This document shows, piece by piece, positions 33,968 to 44,259 of a DNA stretch of 64,000 nucleotides; the stretch's first letter is position 1, and each line of letters begins with the position of its first letter. The notes beneath the pieces were generated by a model. It was given only the letters and a program-made list of their open reading frames with translations, made no database searches and was not told where the DNA came from. A program made the position numbers and the translations under genes. This DNA is from Chondrus crispus (lineage: Eukaryota; Rhodophyta; Florideophyceae; Gigartinales; Gigartinaceae), in NCBI RefSeq assembly GCF_000350225.1, contig NW_005178644.1:130482-194481 (forward strand), in the 5' to 3' direction.

Positions 33968-35483
33968 AACGTGGGAGGGGTGCCTTTTGATTGGCCCAGT
34001 AATCTGTCGAAAATGATTTCATTCAAGGGTATTATTGAAATCGCCCGGCGGCTGGTCGCCATCCCACGCGAGCTTTGCGTTGCACGGCCGACAGCGCTAG
34101 TGCCAGCGCGATCGGTTTACGTTTTTGGCTTGTGGGGATGACGCATGGGCCCCTGAAGCGACTTCGCCAAGCATACAGAGACGAACAGGTACTCGGACGT
34201 CAGTGTTCGTACGATACGAACAAACCGTCCGTGAAGCACTACCAAGCCCAATAAGGCTGCATTGGATGCAGTCTCTTTCGCGCCTCTACGCTACACGCTC
34301 AGCTGTGTAATAGACAGCCGTGTACGTGGCGTAGAGGCGCACAACAAAACATATCAAGTTAGTGTGTATCAGGCTGTGCAATCCTGCGACGCTCCGTCGA
34401 CTGGCCACTGCAAGTGGAATCAGCTATCCAGCGCCCCCGGACGTTGAGGCATTTGATTATGCTATGGACTTGGAGTTAGGATATCTACACATGGTTCGAG
34501 CTGCTACAATCTAGATGACCCGAAGCGGACTCTCCCGTACTCTCGCAGCATTCATTTCAAAATTGCTTTAGCGATCAAGTGCTTTCATTATGCTGAATAC
34601 ATATGTTTCCTTGCTAACGGTCAATGCTAAAGTGTGAGACTCTCGAAGTTTGGTGTTTCGTTCTCAGAATGCATAGCCAGTTGTTACAACTCACGGTACG
34701 TACAAATCGATCTTTCCACTACGAGAGAGTCTTTGTTCAACTTACGGCGTCGGCCCAGGTCCTTTCTGACAGACTGCCATTGTGTGAACACAATCTCATT
34801 TAGTCATGCACTGCTTGCAACCGTCACGGTGAGGAAGACACGATTGCGTGTCTGCTGGACTGCGTACTGGATGAAAGGTAAGTGAGGTCTCCATCTGGCG
34901 GACTCTTTGCACGTCTCACAAGTGTACTCTACTCTTTACTGACTCTTTTAGTACGCCTATCGACAACCACAAGGAAGTTTTATGTTCGTCGAAATTTTCG
35001 CGATTTGACGTTTGCTTTGCATTTCGCGTAGCCCCCTGCTGCTACAACTGTGCACAGTTGTCGGCCACGAAGACACTCCATGGAGTGTCTTCGTGGCCGA
35101 CGCAGGGAGTCATGGAAGGCACGAACAAAGTTTCTCCGACTCAATAGTTCAATTCGACTTGACTTGACGCAACAAAGGCTTTGCTGGTGCGCCACTAGCA
35201 TGTCAGCATTGGAACGATCTTGGGATGCGCCGTGCACCATTATAGTGCATGATGCCGCCCACAGCTGTCCGGCCCCGCTCCGGCCGGCCACTCTTAGCGC
35301 TTTGCGAGAGACCGCGAACGGCGCTCCATAGCCAGAAGCACACGACACCGCCTGCCCAAAAAGTATACTAGCGGAGCGGGCCGCGGGCTCCACTCGAGAC
35401 CGCCGCCATCCCCAGCAGCTGCAAGCGCGAAAAGATTTGCCTCGACGTTCGGGTCTTGTATTGTAATGCTGTAAACCATGCAA
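33968..35483. other. Right subterminal region of the 15.9-kb element with inverted repeats
   Basis: No gene. Contains a 12-bp inverted repeat (GCGCCTCTACGC at 34280-34291, complement at 34329-34340) and the double palindrome at 35044-35101. It leads into the ATGCA repeat array. Confidence 0.5.
35044..35101. repeat. Two abutting perfect palindromes (18 and 42 bp)
   Basis: 35044-35061 is a perfect 18-bp palindrome (ACAACTGTGCACAGTTGT). Overlapping it by two bases, 35060-35101 is a perfect 42-bp palindrome (half-site GTCGGCCACGAAGACACTCC plus A) with no spacer. Confidence 0.95.
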
Positions 35484-35530
35484 GTCTCCTCCTTTAGTTT
35501 ATGCTCGTAGCATAAACTAAAGGAGGAGAC
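35484..35530. repeat. Perfect 22-bp inverted repeat, 3-nt loop
   Basis: Arms 35484-35505 and 35509-35530 are exact complements (GTCTCCTCCTTTAGTTTATG plus CT) around a CGT loop. As RNA this would be a fully paired hairpin; whether it is transcribed is unknown. Confidence 0.95.
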
Positions 35531-35570
35531 CTGTACGGCTAGAGCGAAAGAAAACCGCCCAGTAGACCCA

Positions 35571-35935
35571 TGCAAGCCTATGCAAAGGTCAATGCAAGCC
35601 CATGCAAATAGCCAAATCAAGTACATGCAGAAAGCCCATGCAAGGCCATGTATATGGCCAATGCAAGCCTATGCAGATGGCCAACGCAAACCCGTGCAAA
35701 AATCCCTTCCAAGCCCATGCACATTCCCAATGCGATCCCATGCAAAATCCCATGCAAGCCCATACAGGTGTCCAATGCAAGCCCATGGAAAATCCCATGC
35801 AAGCCCATGCAGATTCCCAACGCAATCCCATGCACATGGCCAATGCAAACCCATGGAAGCCCATGCAAATTACCAATGCAAGCCCATGAACCAGGCCATG
35901 CACGTCCACGCAATCATGGCGCATTTCTCCGCATA
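35571..35935. repeat. ATGCA-rich imperfect tandem array (right subterminal repeats)
   Basis: About twenty ATGCA-centred units such as CCCATGCAAGCC and CCAATGCAAG spaced 12-20 bp, just inside the right end of the 15.9-kb element. Related motifs lie just inside the left end. In CACTA elements similar subterminal arrays bind the TNPA protein; that function is inferred here. Confidence 0.85.
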
Positions 35936-35997
35936 GGAAACACTTGGGAAATTTCTGCTCGTGCAAGTATGGGTAAATCGCCATGCATGCATTGGTT

Positions 35998-36045
35998 TTG
36001 CATGGGCTTCGTACGGGAAAGTTTAGACTATCAGAAAAACAGACG
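35998..36045 (-). repeat. Right terminal inverted repeat of the 15.9-kb element
   Basis: Complement of the left TIR (about 38 of 48 matches), ending ACAGACG directly before the duplicated CA at 36046-36047. Confidence 0.85.
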
Positions 36046-36477
36046 CAGGGCGCCGCAGATGTGATAAAGGCAGTAATGCCCAAAAAGAAGCCAAAGGGCG
36101 GTTCGCTGTCTCACGATGATCAGCGAGGGAATCGCAAGATCAGCGCTGACCGCATCATTATCGAAAATGTTTTTGGCAGGATGTCGACGCTATGGGAAAT
36201 TATGTCTAACAAGTGGCGCTGGGACGTGAAGCAATATGATAAGATATTTCGGCTTTGCCTGTCTTTGGCAAATCTACACGTCAAGTGGCACCCTCTTCGT
36301 GACGAAGACAATAAGCACGCTAATCAATACAGGAGGCGACTTTTAGAGATAGGGGTGAAGAAGGCTGAAAACGCAAAGCCTCGCAGCAAATGTATCGCGC
36401 GAAGCGTGCAGCCCGTTTGTCCGTTCAATTTGGTGATGATAGACAGAACGAGGAGATGGGCGCAGGGGCCATGCTAG
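36046..36477 (+). pseudogene. DDE4 transposase, copy 2, 3' third
   Basis: Continues the gene cut at 20163: GAADVIKAVMPKKKPKGG, then DRIIIENVFGRMSTLWEIMS (catalytic Glu), SNKWRWDVKQYDKIF and ANLHVKWHPLRDEDNK. Stop at 36475-36477. The equivalent stretch in the copy at 44880-46008 is VENVFGRQGTLWAIVANKYRW. Confidence 0.85.
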
Positions 36478-36844
36478 ATATGCTAGAATGAGATTGTTCT
36501 GTCAAATAAACTAGTCCTTCTTTCATTCCATTTCCCGATCGATGCAGCAAGTGTTTGGAATCACTCTCGGTTGCCGAGCCGCAGCGCCCCGACGGCGACC
36601 TCTCCCGCATCTCCCTTTCCCCGCCCGCCCCCTCCCTGCACAGCGTGGCTCTTCTTGCAAACCCTTTCTCCTCGAGACCCACCATCGATCCCACTCCTTT
36701 CACTTATTTCCCAACACTATCCTCACTTTGTACCCACCCCGCCTCCCACCCCTCCCCAACGCCCGCACCTCTAACTCCGGCCACCCGTCCGAGACGCACC
36801 CACAAATGCACACACACGCCCACATTCGCATCCTCCCCGCCTAT
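36478..36844. other. C/T-rich spacer
   Basis: A pyrimidine-rich tract (36590-36830) between the DDE4 3' end and the RAE1-like relic. It may be the leader of a further, otherwise missing DDE4-type copy. No gene. Confidence 0.35.
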
Positions 36845-37350
36845 TTTTTCGGCCAGACCAACAACAACAGTCGGCTCTTTGACATTTATGTCGTAAGCTT
36901 GGTCAGCGAGAGGCATAAACCCCACCGGCGATCCAGTCGGTGGACAGACGTCCCAATAGCGCAGCGTCTTATCCCATGAAGTGGTTTTGAGCAATTTCTT
37001 CTCCTCCACGTCGCAAACTTGAGTCACGGGCTCGTCGTGAGCGGCGACAATGGTAGTAGCGCCAATGGACAAATCCCAACGATCTTCCCCTTCCCCGCGC
37101 CCCCGCAATAAGTAGCGCACCCGTCCGTTGCCCACGCGCAGTCGAGAACAAGGGCGCCTTGCTCGGTCACGGATGCAGCGACCGCCAAGCTCTGATCTTG
37201 GTTTACTTGCCAACAGCGCACCGAGCCGTTTCATGACGAGGCGATGAGGAAAATGTGGCCGGTGCTTGCAGGGGAGAAGCACAGGCGAGACACTGTGTCG
37301 TCTTGGGGGGTGCGGTACGACGTATCCATTGTTTGGGTGTTTAGCAGCAC
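36845..37350 (-). pseudogene. RAE1: RAE1/GLE2-like WD40 mRNA-export factor fragment, broken
   Basis: Minus-strand pieces follow the order of the RAE1 propeller: DDTVSRLCFSPASTGHIFLIASS, then VRCWQVNQDQSLAVAA, LDCAWATDGCATYCGG, WDLSIGATTIVAAHDEPV, TTSWDKTLRYWDV and ADQAYDINVKEPTVVVGLAEK. RAE1 binds the nuclear pore and aids mRNA export. The frame meets TGA at 37231-37233 exactly where the family has Trp (…LIASSW), and slips by one base near 37095. Only about the first half of the propeller is present; the rest is replaced by C-rich sequence. It is a pseudogene fragment, and a full RAE1 should exist elsewhere. Confidence 0.8.
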
Positions 37351-37614
37351 TTGCACCGCGAAAGGGCATGGTGAAGTCTGACGCGCAACAGCGGTTGTGA
37401 AGCAGAGGAGTGTCTGAACTGAAGGGCTTTTTGAGCGATGAAATGGGCACCGAGCCCCCACGTGGAAACGCGGTTGCCCTTGGCAGCATAAAATTGCACA
37501 CCACTATCGTTGGAGGGGGTTTGAAAGAGACAGAAAGGCCGGGCGGAGAGAGTATGTAACGTTTGCGAACGCAGGCAAACGGAATCTTGTAGACCTGATC
37601 GCAGGGACACGGAA

Positions 37615-37988
37615 AGGCTTCATAACGAGCCCTGTGAGGTGAAGGGACACGGATTGTGGAGGTGCGTGTCAGTGCGGTCGGGAACGCGGAGGCGTTCCAC
37701 CGGAGGGCAGGCGTGCAGGTGGCGTGTGCGGGGTCGGGGGGGTAAGAAGAGGGGTACTAGTCGGCGGAGAGGGTGGGAGTGCAGACGTTAAGGCAGGGGC
37801 GCCCCTGATGAGAGGGGGAGGGGATGTGTTCAGCGAAGGGATGTGTGCAGGGGACAGGGAGAGTGCCTCATAACGAGCGGTGTGTTGTTAAAGGGCAGGA
37901 TTTGTGGGGTGCGTGTCACTGCGATCTGGAACGAGGGAAGGCGTTCCACAGGAGAGTGGGCGGGCGAGTGGCACGTATCGGGGTCGGA
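37615..37988. repeat. Diverged direct duplication, about 125 bp units
   Basis: Segments 37615-37740 and 37863-37988 share CATAACGAG, GGTGCGTGTCA, GGCGTTCCAC and CGGGGTCGG in the same order, with other parts diverged (about three-quarters identical by eye). G-rich, no coding signal. Confidence 0.6.
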
Positions 37989-38629
37989 CAGAGGTGCCCT
38001 TGTGCTCGCATGGCGCCCCGACAGCATGTCCCGCGCCAAAGTCTATGCGTGGCCACGCGCCACCACCGCGCCGGCGTTTGAGGCCTCCTCCTGTCTTTTT
38101 TCTGTCCTTCCATAAATGGCTTTCAGCTGCCATAAACCGCTCGTCAATAATTCGTCACGATTCTGAAGCCAGGAATCGATACCGGCCCTTAGCACGCTGC
38201 ACTCCTCTAGGTCAATGCGCATATTATTTCTTTTCTGTGTCAGCTATGTCCTTCTGTAATCTCTCTTACTTTGCGCAGTTTATGTGTTTTTTTATATATT
38301 CGTTGTCCACAGCTGCAAACGTACTTCTCTGCACAGATAACAGCTTTTGCATTTTTACTAAATTATTATGTTTGAGTTCTAGTACTTGCACCATATAGTA
38401 GCCATGCGGGAGGCAACCGAAACGACTGAGTAAATACGGAAAAAATATCCCCCCATTCAAACTCATCTTAATTCCTATAAATAGTTTCGATATTTCATTT
38501 AATTCAGTCATAACATGAACAGAAACACCAATCCTGAGCGCAAAAATGCATCAACAAATTTAGGCGGTCTTTTCAAATCACACCATCTCACTCAATTGCG
38601 ACCCATCCCTAACTCTATTGGAGTAACCA
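37989..38629. other. No gene seen
   Basis: A GC-rich to AT-rich spacer. The longest frames on either strand (for example 37904-38398) lack recognisable motifs. Confidence 0.35.
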
Positions 38630-39130
38630 CACCCACTTCCCCCCGCCTCCCCGCGACGGAGACCACAGCCACCTCACCCCGAAGGCCACACCCGCCCACC
38701 CCCGCCTCCCACCGACGGCGACCACACTCGTCCCCCCTCCCGACCAAGACTACACCGACCTCCCTCCAACAGAGACCACACCCGCCCCCCCAGACCAAGA
38801 CCACNNNNNNNNNNNNNNNNNNNNNNNNNNNNNNNNNNNNNNNNNNNNNNNNNNNNNNNNNNNNNNNNNNNNNNNNNNNNNNNNNNNNNNNNNNNNNNNN
38901 NNNNNNNNNNNNNNGCCTCATACCGAAGGCCACACCACACCCGCCCAACAGCCGACCACAACATCCTCCCCCGACAGGGACCACACCTGCCTCACCCCGA
39001 CCAAGACCGCCCCCGCTCCCTCCGACAGAGACTACACCCCCCTCCCCCCGACGGCGCCCGAACCCACCTCCCCCACACGGCGACCACACCCACCTTCCCC
39101 GGGCGGCTGCCACACTCATCGCCCACAGAC
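38630..39130. repeat. C-rich minisatellite with assembly gap
   Basis: Degenerate units of about 30 bp of the type CGACGGCGACCACACCCRCC. 110 Ns at 38805-38914 mark unresolved sequence, as expected for a tandem array. It lies directly upstream of the DDE4 start at 39208. Confidence 0.8.
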
Positions 39131-39207
39131 AGCCTTCCCCTGTCCACCCAATCTCCTTCAGCCTAATAGTTTCCGCGTCAGTATTCCCGTTGTGATTTGG
39201 AAATTTC

Positions 39208-40437
39208 ATGGAGTCAATAACGCCCACAGACGCCCAGGCCGCGTTAAAGATCCTCGCAGACGCGGACATTAACCGAGAGGCGGCTCTTGCGCAGTACACC
39301 CCAGAACCGCTCCGATTCTCGATACATTTTACAATAACGGCGGGGGAGTGCCATTGTTCAGTTTACGAACTTTACAATCAAGGAATTTCTTCAGCTCTAC
39401 CGCAAACTTAGGACCTTTCTGGCACACAATTACAACGTGGGCCGGGGGCGGCGATCTCAATACACCGCAAAGGATGCTCTTTTCATGGTCCTAGTTACCC
39501 TCAAATATGGAGGGCAATGGGATTATCTCGGTCAGACATTTTAGATTAATGGTGCCACATTTAAGAGATTGGTTACACGTTTCATAATTCTAATATCTAC
39601 CCCATTCTATGACCTCTTTGTACTGGAAAAGGCAGAACGCTGGCCAATGTCTCGACTTCTGGACGAAAAGAAGACATTTAAACACTTTAAATTGTCGCAG
39701 TACGCTACCGATTTTACGTTCCAACAAGCCAACTGGCCGAGAGGCAATATTCAAGAGGGATAAAACATTTTAGCGGCAAACACAAATTGTACGGGTTTAA
39801 GGTAGAAGTGTCCGTCCTGTCGACAGGTGTGGTAGCAGGGTGTAGCACACATTTCCGGGTTCGGTTTCTGATATCGATATAATGGTACATATGAATGCAT
39901 TTCACGACACTGCTTTGACAAAACTGAGGAGGATAAGGATGTGCCAGATATTGGTATACTCTCGGATAAGTACCCAGACAGTTGGGCTCTACTCGCCGAT
40001 AAGGGTTACCAAGGGGCCGTGGAGTTTGGTCGCGCTATCTATCCAAGGAAAAACCGCCACGTCGGCTCCTATCAGCTGAAGATAAAGCCTTTAATAAGAA
40101 TGTTTCAGCCGATCAGATAATTGTGGAGAACTTTTCTGGCCGTGTTTGAGGGTTGTGGGCTGTTTTGTCAACTAAGTTTAGGTGAGGGGAGAAACTGTAC
40201 GACTCCATATTTTTCCTATGTGTTGCCCTTACCAATGCTCATATCATGTGTAATCTTTTACGAAGGGACGACGCTGACACCTATCACAGGTCTCGTAATC
40301 GACTTTATTGTATCGGGGATGATACTGTGAACAAGCGAAAGCGCGGGCAAGAGCGTTACCGACAACGTCGTAGACAGAGACTTGCAATAACCTTCCGAGG
40401 GCAAGCTGTAGATGAAGAAGAATTTGAAGACGAATGA
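39208..40437 (+). pseudogene. DDE4 (PIF/Harbinger-like) transposase, copy 3, broken
   Basis: Pieces in all three frames follow the family order: DAQAALKILADADI at the start, YTAKDALFMVLVTLKYGGQWDYLGQTF, INGATFKRLVTRF, KTFKHFKLSQYATDFTFQQAN (first Asp), LLADKGYQGAVEFGRA (second Asp), and the basic tail RKRGQERYRQRRRQR. A TAG at 39542-39544 replaces a Glu found in the 44880 copy. There are several frameshifts (about 39340, 39765, 39900, 40080). The catalytic Glu region (near 40130) is degraded. Confidence 0.75.
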
Positions 40438-40759
40438 ATTGCATTGGTGGCATGAATTTGAGCAATGCTGAATTTTTGTGTACGTAGTCCTTATTTGCAT
40501 AAGTTACCTATCTTTTCCCTTAACTGCTACACTAAATGCTGTTTTTCATCTTCTGCGGTGCCCGCATCGGTTTCGGAATTTTCCTAATCATTGAGCAGAT
40601 ACTGCATCGTCCTTCAATTACAGCGTATTTGTGAAAGAGATCTACTGTAGAGATTGGAACTACAGTACTAAACGTTGGCAAAATAGTCAACATTCAATTC
40701 GGTATCGCAATCTTCCATCAGTAACACTTTTGTCCTCCTCTTCTTTAATTTTCTTCAAA
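40438..40759. other. Spacer
   Basis: AT-rich, no gene or repeat recognised. Confidence 0.35.
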
Positions 40760-43700
40760 ATGGTCAGCGTCAATGATCCTCGAATTATTGCAGGTAACCG
40801 CGTCCATACTCGTGCGCGACTGCTCATCTCTCAGAGCAAATGTCTTCGCATGTATGCAGCAGCTTAGGAGATCAAATTTGTCATGGGAACTGTCACTGAT
40901 ATGAAAACTGACCAAAATCAGGGGTCGCCGTGTCACTTCAGTCAGGGTTAAATGGGAACTAGCTGACGGCCTCAAGGATGTTACACTTCGCATAGCCAAC
41001 ATGAAGGCTGGTGAAATGATCGACCTGGTTGCTGACGGCTCTCAAGAAGATATCCAACAGGAAACTAGAGATAACGCACAACGCAACTCTTCAGAAGACG
41101 GCGTAACTCCAGTAGAAGGAGCACTAAGCATGAGCACGAGGGTCAGCGAGGGTGACAAAATGCAGTCCGAGGATGCCTTAGCTACATGCCATGGCCGGGC
41201 CTGGAAGCGTGAGGAGGTCACGATACAATACAATGGTATGGTACCACCTCGACGATGGAAGGTGATTGGCCCGATTGATGAGATTGTAGTATAGTGGCGG
41301 TCGCCAGCTATGAGCTAGCTCGAGGAAGAGGTAACAACCAATAGGGGGTGTCCGGCGGTAGATCGGGACTGTGGTAGAGCAAAGCGGAAGTACCTCGGCC
41401 GACTGTAAAAGCACGACGTACTGGTCGAAGTGCGGACCCGGAATGGGACCAGCACTGGAAGGGGTGGTGTAAGAACACACAAAACAGGGGGGAACCCGAG
41501 CCTAAAGACTAGTGTCAGACACGGGCGGAGCGCCGAGTAGCGGAAACTCCTAGAGGGAACGAGGGGGACAGATGTCAATAGTGCCGCCAAGGCTAGAGGC
41601 TTGTCGTGGCCCGCGACTTGACAATCGTCACAATACAGGGAGAGAGAAATAGGTCGTGCGACAGTAATACGCCCAGGCTAGAGGCCAGTCTTAGCCCGCG
41701 TGGTCGCAACGACAGAGTAAAAAGGAAAACAATTGAAACGTCGAGCGACAGTAACACGCCGAGGTTAGAGGCTAGTCTTAACCCGCGTAGTCGCAAGGAC
41801 GGAGAAATGGAAAAGGTAAAGTAAAGCCAATAGAAGCCAGGGAAACGTCGCAAGACAGATGCCGACAATGTCGCCTAAGTCAGAGGCTTGTCTTGACCCG
41901 CGGTATCGCACCGTCGAAGGAAATCCGTTCCCAAAAGATCCTTGACTGTTTACTGTCATTGCCCGGCGCCGTCGCTTAAATAAGCGAGGTCGCGGGGTCT
42001 TGGACATTGTCCGTCCTACTGTACTGCTGTACTCTATTATGTAATGCACTGTACTGTGCCATTACTACTGTGCCTTGTCATATACAACCTCCGGGCTGTA
42101 ATGCATACAGTAGATCTTCCGCCTGTAATGCCCGTGTGAGCGTGCACGTGCGCGTGTAATGCACACGTGTGGGCGTGCGCCTGTAATGAACAGGCGCCGT
42201 CGGGTACTGTACACATCCTGGCAATGATACCACAGAGATTGTATCCCGAGGTCACGGTCCATCTCAAATGCATCCCATGGACTACTTCATGTGGATGTTC
42301 TGACAGGAGCAATTGGCGTTAATGGTCTCCTATACAAACGATGCAATGGAATCGAGGGGTCATCGATTAACTACAAGAGGTGAAATTTTGAAGTTTTCCA
42401 GGGTGTTAATCCTGATGACTCGGATTGAATTCAGTAGCAGAAGATCTCTTTGGAGCTCCCAAGAATCTATCAAACATCTCCCGAAACCTCAATTCGGAAA
42501 CATCATCTCACGCACAAGACCGCGAACTCGCGGAGCTTCGTAAGAATGTCACGTTCGGATTTCCATCTGACGCGAGTGACAGATGGGGTATGATCCGAGA
42601 CTTCATTGTCGCAATCAAGGACCATCGGGCATGTCATGTGATTCCGTCACAAAACGTTTGCGTGGATGAGAGTATGTCACATTGGTATGGATGAGGAAGA
42701 GATTGAATAGAAACTGGACTTCCTCACTATGTTGCTATGAACCGAAAACCGGAGAATAGATGTGAGTTGAAGACTACAGCATGCGTAAAAAGTGGAACCA
42801 TAAGACGAATTGAGAACGTCGTTTCAGCCGATAACACTGCTGTGAAGAATTTTGAAAGCGACCACTTACACGGAGCGGCGGTCATATTGAGATTGTTACA
42901 GCCTTTGTTTCATACCAATCGTGTTGTCTGTGCGGACTCATTCTTAGCGTCTGTGCACACGGCTGAGGCACTTTCGAGAATGGTCTGCGTTTCACGGGCG
43001 TCGTAAAGACAGCTACAAAGAAATTTCCGATGAAATATCTATCTCATTTGGAGATTGCTGAGAAAGGAGAACACGTCACATTGGTTTCCAAACAAGTAGA
43101 CGGACGTCATTTGATGGCAGTGATGTGGGTTGACAGAGACCGAAGGTACTTAATTAGTTCTGCTGGAACAAGCAATTCTGGAACACCAATCTATCGAGAG
43201 AGATGGCGCACACGTCATGGAGTGACAAGAAAGGAAGAACTTACTATCCCGATTCCTTCAGTCTGCGAGCAATACTACGAAACGTGCTCTCAGATCGACC
43301 GCCACAACAGATCTCGTCAAGATGATCTCGGACTGGAAAAGAAGTTTGAGGTCAAGGAGTGGTCTATGCGTGTTAACACTTCCTTATGGGCCATTTGCAT
43401 TGTGGATGCATGGAAGCTGTATGCAGGTGCAAAAAGGAGATGGTTCTAAGATGTCCCCCAATCAGTTCTACTGTGAGCTCGCTGATCAGTTGATTGACAA
43501 CAAATTTGATCGTATCTCTTTACGTCAACGTGAATCAGACACTGGTAATCAAGAAGAAGATATGGACTTCGGAAGTGGAATTGGTGCCCATTTAACTCCA
43601 ACCACTCGCACGCACAAGACAGTATCCGGGGAGGAGACCTCTGCTCTTTATCAATCCAGGTGCGATATTTGCGAAGGTACAAGAAATAAAAGTTTATTTG

Positions 43701-43790
43701 CTCCGCCTGCAAGATCTACTTTGACAACGAAGAATATCTTTGTGACCACCAGACTGGGCGTGACTGTTTTAAGAAGCATGTCGATTAACG
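40760..43790 (+). pseudogene. piggyBac-like transposase, broken and interrupted by a solo LTR
   Basis: N-terminal region about 40760-41284 (VNDPRIIAGNRVHT... KAGEMIDLVADGS). It resumes after a 950-bp insertion with GHGPSQMHPMDYF and RGEILKFSRVLILM. The catalytic part keeps three aspartates in context: CVDESMSHWYG, VCADSFLASVHTAEAL and SQIDRHNRSRQDD. The C-terminal cysteine-rich domain (RCDICEG, CSACKIYFDNEEYLC, CFKKH) lies at about 43665-43785 in another frame. Frame slips are visible near 42980, 43440 and 43690, so it is inactive. piggyBac enzymes insert at TTAA; terminal repeats were not identified. Between 42240 and 42700 the frame also changes. Confidence 0.78.
41285..42234. mobile_element. 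Solo LTR (950 bp) inside the piggyBac-like gene
   Basis: Starts TGTAGTATAG and ends GATACCACA, so it has TG...CA ends that are also short inverted repeats. It is flanked by GAGAT on both sides (41280-41284, 42235-42239), a 5-bp target duplication typical of LTR retrotransposons. No coding part remains. It contains about four degenerate tandem units (near 41580, 41668, 41752 and 41866) sharing AGGCTAGAGGC and CCCGCG. A Mutator-like origin with a 9-bp GAGATTGTA duplication is the alternative. Confidence 0.72.
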
Positions 43791-44259
43791 TCACGATCTT
43801 ACATACAAAGGTAAGTATTACTAGTGTTAAGGTTGTTTAAAGACATTGCAACTCACAAAGTTGGTCAGATTTAGAGCAAAAAGAGCAAAAAGAGATAAAA
43901 AAACTCCTTGGCCCCCTATGGTTCTATACTGCGTCTAAAGACTTGCTTGGAAGACCTGCGGCCATTGCTAATTTCCCCTTTATGAAATATCACTGTATTC
44001 AATCTCATGTTCAAGTGAGTGCTATAAAGCGCCCTGGACTGCAGGTCACAAGCAAGAACCATCGAGATCCCCGAGGAGACTTTTTGACCATTACAGTGTT
44101 CGCGGAGGAGTTGAACCTCGACTTCTTAGACTCACTGATCCGTGCAGACCACTGAGCTGGCTTGTCATTTACTAACTAGCTGTTTAAAGTTGTATATATA
44201 GTCGTTCAAAGTTCTACTTGGTAAAAATTGCTCTTCTTTTGTTCTATTGAACAAAAGGA
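43791..44259 (+). other. Spacer with an unrecognised 70-codon frame
   Basis: Frame 43943-44155 (GRPAAIANFPFMKYH...FAEELNLDFLDSLI) has no start context or family I recognise. It may be a fragment of an element. Confidence 0.25.

Larger units (their letters stand above)
20164..36045. mobile_element. 15.9-kb TIR element (CACTA/Plavaka-like, composite) inserted in a DDE4 transposase
   Basis: The two halves of one DDE4 transposase abut its ends. At the left junction the host reads GACTATCA and then CGTCTGTATTTCTGAT. At the right end the sequence runs into ACAGACG and then CAGGGCGCC. The ends are inverted repeats: 20164-20211 against the complement of 35998-36045 match at about 38 of 48 positions by hand, and CA is duplicated. 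Deleting 20164-36045 plus one CA restores the reading frame. Inside are a Plavaka-like transposase, a second nuclear-looking gene, ATGCA-rich repeats near both ends, and broken anoctamin and Sel1-repeat genes. TIRs, short target duplication, subterminal repeats and a two-gene layout fit the CACTA/Plavaka style. That assignment is inference. Confidence 0.82.

Noticed and set aside
20164-36045. Polinton/Maverick identity for the 15.9-kb element
   Set aside because: Size would fit, but there is no protein-primed polymerase, retroviral-type integrase, packaging ATPase or capsid signature, and the target duplication is 2 bp instead of 6.
35589-36083. Overlapping open frames on both strands (Met/Cys/His-rich) between 35589 and 36064
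   Set aside because: They are translations of the ATGCA tandem array; composition and presence in several frames at once show repeat, not gene.
38515-39299. Long proline/arginine-rich frames across the N gap
   Set aside because: Translation of a C-rich minisatellite, with unknown residues from the gap; no start context or domain.
41280-42243. Mutator-type 9-bp target duplication GAGATTGTA
   Set aside because: The same bases are explained better by a solo LTR with TG...CA ends and a 5-bp GAGAT duplication; kept only as an alternative.
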